A DNA stretch of 64,000 bases from Paraburkholderia sp. BCC1884 (GTDB lineage Bacteria; Pseudomonadota; Gammaproteobacteria; Burkholderiales; Burkholderiaceae). Location: NCBI RefSeq assembly GCF_900996225.1, contig NZ_CAAJGL010000022.1, forward strand, positions 1 to 64,000, written 5' to 3'. Below, piece by piece: positions 61,227-64,000 of this stretch; position 1 is the first letter of the stretch, and each line of letters starts with the position of its first letter. Below the pieces are notes generated by a model that did no database searches, was not told where the DNA came from, and worked only from the letters and a program-made list of their open reading frames with translations. Position numbers and translations under genes: made by a program.

Positions 61227-62237
61227 TTAGTCTGGATTGGGCGACACGACCGGCGCGCGATTGTCGAAAAAGATGCCGTGCGGGGAGCGCCCCACCGCGA
61301 TCGTGTCGATCAGCTTGCGAGTGGTCAGATCGATGACGCCCACGTGCTTCGCAAAGCGGAATCCGACCCACAGATAGCGCTTGTCCGGCGTGAGCTCCAT
61401 GTCGTCGGGGCCGGGCATGAGCCCCGTGATGTCGCCGACATTGGTGAGCGCGGTGTAGTCGAGAATGCTGATCGTGCTGTCGACACGATTCGAAACCACC
61501 ACGTGCTTGCCGTCGTCGAGATTGCGGAAGTTGTGCGCGCCGCGTCCCGTGTGAATCTTCTTCAGGATCTGCTGCTTGCGCCAATCCACCACGGTCACGT
61601 CGTCTTCGCCGGTCATGCCGACCAGCAGATAGCGGTCGCCGGGCGTCATCCACAAGCCGGCGGGCTCTCTGCCGACAGACATTTTCCACAGCACGGTCTG
61701 GGTCGGCAGATCGATTGCCGCGAGTTCGCCCGAGTCCTGCAGCGTGACGAACACCGTGCGATTGTCGGAGGCAAACGTCATGTGACTAGGCGTCTTCGCC
61801 AGTTCGATATGTTTGGCCAGCGTCATATTCGCGCCGTCATAGTGATAGATGTCGACGCGGTCCATCCGTAAAGCCGCCGTGACGAACCACTTGTGATCCG
61901 GCGAAAAGCCGAGCTGATACGGATCTTCGATGTCCGGCACGATGCGCTGCACCTTGGCGTTGTGCGGATCGACGAACATCAGGTTGTTCGAGACCGAATC
62001 GGCGACGATCAGGGAGCGGCCATCCGGCGTGATCATCAGATGGTGCGGTTCCTTGCCGGTCGGCTCCGTGCCGACGACCTTATGCGTGGTCTCGTCGATC
62101 AGCGTGAGTTGTGCCTCACCGGAGTCGAGCACGATCACGTTATCGGCGGCCTGCGCGTAATTCGCGACGGCGAGCATGCCGAACAGCGACGCGCCAAGCG
62201 CGGCGATCCTTGTAATGGAAACGATAGGAGATGGCAT
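61227..62237 (-). CDS. Exported YVTN-type beta-propeller protein
   Basis: 336 residues. Signal peptide (cut after NYAQA), then repeated blades: VIVLDSGEAQLTLIDETTHKVVGTEPTGKEPHHLMITPDGRSLIVADS, then matching TPSHMTFASDNRTVFVTLQDSGELAAIDLPTQTVLW and GRSPHGIFFDN units, which is the YncE/YVTN pattern. Likely periplasmic; such proteins often accompany dehydrogenases or bind ligands, but nothing adjacent points to one. Confidence 0.9.
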   Translation of the reverse strand: MPSPIVSITRIAALGASLFGMLAVANYAQAADNVIVLDSGEAQLTLIDETTHKVVGTEPTGKEPHHLMITPDGRSLIVADSVSNNLMFVDPHNAKVQRIVPDIEDPYQLGFSPDHKWFVTAALRMDRVDIYHYDGANMTLAKHIELAKTPSHMTFASDNRTVFVTLQDSGELAAIDLPTQTVLWKMSVGREPAGLWMTPGDRYLLVGMTGEDDVTVVDWRKQQILKKIHTGRGAHNFRNLDDGKHVVVSNRVDSTISILDYTALTNVGDITGLMPGPDDMELTPDKRYLWVGFRFAKHVGVIDLTTRKLIDTIAVGRSPHGIFFDNRAPVVSPNPD

Positions 62238-62553
62238 GGGGATCGTAGTCAGAAACGGGGAAATCGAGGTGGAATGTAATGAAGATGTCGGACGTTCGTC
62301 GGATATCGACCGAAATCGAGAGGCAGTCCCTGTCTAACGTTTGTACCGACTCTGTCGATGACACGAAAATTCACGGATATCTGCATTGCCATCCAGATCG
62401 ATTGCCGACCGTCGCGATAGCTGATCCCATTCGACCACGCGTGCGGCGCAGCCGACCCTCTTCCACGAAAAAACAGATAATGCTGAATCGCCGCGCGAAC
62501 TAACCAAGGTGCTGTGACTCAGTGAAACAGCACCTTCAATGAAAGGGATCGAT
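62238..62553. other. Gene-free stretch between beta-propeller gene and msrA
   Basis: About 315 bases. It contains the 10-bp hairpin at 62506-62536 just before msrA; otherwise no coding character. It serves as divergent promoter region. Confidence 0.4.
62506..62536 (+). promoter_or_regulatory. Hairpin in the msrA leader
   Basis: AAGGTGCTGT and ACAGCACCTT are perfectly complementary 10-mers with an 11-nt loop, ending 17 nt before the chosen msrA start. It could be an operator or an RNA structure that controls translation. Confidence 0.45.
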
Positions 62554-63057
62554 ATGACGACGCAAACCGAAACCGCCCTGCTGGCCGGCGGCTGCTTCTG
62601 GGGCATGCAGGACCTGGTGCGCCGCTATCCGGGCGTGCTGTCCACGCGCGTGGGCTACACCGGTGGCGAGACACCCAACGCCACGTATCGCAACCACGGC
62701 ACGCACGCGGAGGCGATCGAGATCGTGTTCGATCCGAGCCAGATCAGTTATCGCCAGATCCTCGAATTCTTCTTCCAGATTCACGATCCCACCACGAAGA
62801 ACCGCCAAGGCAACGACGTCGGCACGAGCTATCGATCGGCGATCTTCTATCTCAACGAAGAGCAGAAGCAAGTGGCCTTGAACACCGTAGCGGATGTCGA
62901 TGCCTCCGACCTGTGGCCTGGCAAGGTCGCCACGGAAATCGTGCCCGCAGGCTCTTTTTGGGAAGCTGAACCGGAACACCAGGATTATCTCGAGCGCAAT
63001 CCCGGCGGCTACACGTGCCACTTCATCCGGAAGGACTGGAAGCTGCCCACTCGCTAA
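62554..63057 (+). CDS. msrA: Peptide-methionine (S)-S-oxide reductase MsrA
   Basis: 167 residues from the ATG at 62554, preceded by AAAGGG; an in-frame ATG five codons upstream (62539) has no ribosome site. The catalytic Cys is C14 in GGCFWG, and [55 protein letters not shown] complete the MsrA core. It repairs oxidised methionine in the cytosol with thioredoxin. Confidence 0.96.
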   Translation: MTTQTETALLAGGCFWGMQDLVRRYPGVLSTRVGYTGGETPNATYRNHGTHAEAIEIVFDPSQISYRQILEFFFQIHDPTTKNRQGNDVGTSYRSAIFYLNEEQKQVALNTVADVDASDLWPGKVATEIVPAGSFWEAEPEHQDYLERNPGGYTCHFIRKDWKLPTR

Positions 63058-63134
63058 GAGGAGGTCGGCGCAAAGGCTGCACCACCCTGAGGACCGGCGT
63101 CAGATACGGGTCGGTCTCGGGAAAAGCGCAGAGC

Positions 63135-63162
63135 GGCCCGACGAAGCAACGTTCGCCGGGCC
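63135..63162. terminator. Hairpin between convergent genes
   Basis: GGCCCG-A-CGAA and TTCG-C-CGGGCC give a stem of 10 bp with one mismatch and a 6-nt loop, between the msrA stop and the convergent coiled-coil gene. No T-tract. Confidence 0.45.
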
Positions 63163-63168
63163 CGGCGA

Positions 63169-64000
63169 TCACCCCGCGATCTTCGACATGACCGCGGTAC
63201 TCGGGTCGTAGCGATAACCCTTCTGAGCCAGTTGCTGGTTCATCGTCGCGCCGATCAGCTTCTGCTGGGTCTCCCGCGCGACCAACTCGTGATCCGGCTT
63301 GAGCCGCTCGAGTTCGGATGCCAGCCGCCGAACCAGCGCCACCTCGCCCGTGCTGCGTGCATCGATAAACAGAATCTTCTCGCCGGCCACGCCGAGTCGC
63401 TGCTTCAGGTCCTTGGCATGCGTGACCCACTGCTCCACATTCGTGCGAACCTCGTCGAGTGCCTTGGCGTGCGACTTCGCTTGCGCTGCTATCTGACGTT
63501 GCAATGCGGCGATCACCTCTGCATTTTCCGACTCGACAGGCGCGCTGGCTGGATGCTGGCCTCGCTGTTCGGCCTTCGCCACGGCCTCGCTTAGCGCCGC
63601 AACGCGTTGTTCCAACTTCGCCGCGCGCTGTTCGGCGAGCTCCGCCCGCTGTCTGGCCGCCGACATCTCTTGCGATACACGATCCAGTTCGGCGCTCGTG
63701 GCCGTCTTCGCCTCGGTCGCAACGCTGACGCGTTGCTGAGCCTCTTGCAACTCCGCCGTCAGGCGGCGCAATTCGTCGAGTTGCGCCGACGCATCGCCGG
63801 TGCGCGCCTCAGCGGCCTTGCGCTCTGCGGAAAGCGCCGTGCGAGCCTCCTGCAGACTGGCCTCCAACCCAGCAAGCCGCGCGAGGCTCTCGCTTGCCTG
63901 TGTGCCGGCGGTTTGCTCGCGCGAGGTGGCCGCGCTCAACTCTTCCGACAATTGCGCCGCTTCTGCGGCTTTCGTCTGATACGCCTTGCTCGCCGTGGCG
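63169..64000 (-). CDS. Long coiled-coil protein (5' end beyond window)
   Basis: At least 276 residues; the frame is open to the window edge, so the N-terminus is missing. Nearly the whole visible part is Ala/Glu/Arg/Gln-rich heptad repeats (LEASLQEARTALSAERKAAEART, LDRVSQEMSAARQRAELAEQRAAKLEQRV). A distinct C-terminal module follows (ILFIDARSTGEVALVRRLASELERL, then TQQKLIGATMNQQLAQKGYRYDPSTAVMSKIAG). KfrA-like DNA-binding proteins have similar coiled coils, but the decisive N-terminal domain is not visible. Confidence 0.7.
   Translation of the reverse strand, partial: ATASKAYQTKAAEAAQLSEELSAATSREQTAGTQASESLARLAGLEASLQEARTALSAERKAAEARTGDASAQLDELRRLTAELQEAQQRVSVATEAKTATSAELDRVSQEMSAARQRAELAEQRAAKLEQRVAALSEAVAKAEQRGQHPASAPVESENAEVIAALQRQIAAQAKSHAKALDEVRTNVEQWVTHAKDLKQRLGVAGEKILFIDARSTGEVALVRRLASELERLKPDHELVARETQQKLIGATMNQQLAQKGYRYDPSTAVMSKIAG

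Overview
The window is about 64 kb of GC-rich DNA. Protein families and gene pairings (DUF4148 protein, FUSC/DUF1656 efflux set, KaiC-like plus hybrid kinase pair, AraC-type XylR) point to a betaproteobacterium of the Burkholderia/Paraburkholderia group. I see no rRNA, tRNA, transposase, prophage or CRISPR array. It reads as chromosomal accessory and metabolic DNA with one polymorphic-toxin style insertion.

Layout. 1-1279: end of etfB and etfA. 1695-2063: lone receiver protein. 2191-9280 (minus): MaoC-like hydratase, acyl-CoA dehydrogenase, class III CoA-transferase, MmgE/PrpD protein, CitE-like lyase and an MFS carrier; this gene set matches bacterial itaconate degradation loci (CoA activation, hydration, cleavage to acetyl-CoA and pyruvate). 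9523-12486: a 2OG-Fe(II) oxygenase and a FUSC membrane protein. 12823-18898: a type VI secretion module of vgrG, a multidomain cell-wall-hydrolase-like effector and a periplasmic immunity candidate. 19240-21051: cbtA and cbtB behind a cobalamin riboswitch, with a divergent phosphatase. 21155-26297: a secreted small protein, then an operon in which one carrier is flanked by two paralogous alpha/beta hydrolases, one exported and one cytosolic, with a divergent LysR regulator.

26430-31320: signalling block. A double-domain KaiC-like ATPase is followed by a hybrid histidine kinase; convergent to them are a PAS-GGDEF diguanylate cyclase and, overlapping its start, a small protein that aligns along most of its length with photoactive yellow protein and keeps the chromophore Cys, Tyr and Glu. 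31551-36987: MarR regulator, FUSC, DUF1656, HlyD and outer-membrane factor, an AaeXAB-like aromatic acid efflux system. 37072-38547: a degenerate HD-GYP protein with a LuxR-type helix-turn-helix. 38780-44564: two-subunit molybdenum hydroxylase and a TonB-dependent receptor.

45685-53655: xylose block, xylA-xylF-xylG-xylH on the minus strand, divergent xylR-galM on the plus strand; xylB is not in the window. 53824-64000: mixed single genes: DUF4148 protein, chemoreceptor, Ser/Thr-rich protein with a leader that could hide its ribosome binding site, VOC/AraC pair, patatin-like phospholipase, His-rich repeat protein, zinc-ribbon protein, YbjQ family protein, a double-glycine-leader peptide, beta-propeller protein, msrA, and a coiled-coil protein cut by the window edge.

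Most noteworthy: the PYP-like protein coupled to a diguanylate cyclase, the VgrG/effector/immunity module, the hydrolase-carrier-hydrolase operon, the SD-sequestering leader at 56925-56986, and the orphan double-glycine peptide at 60981.
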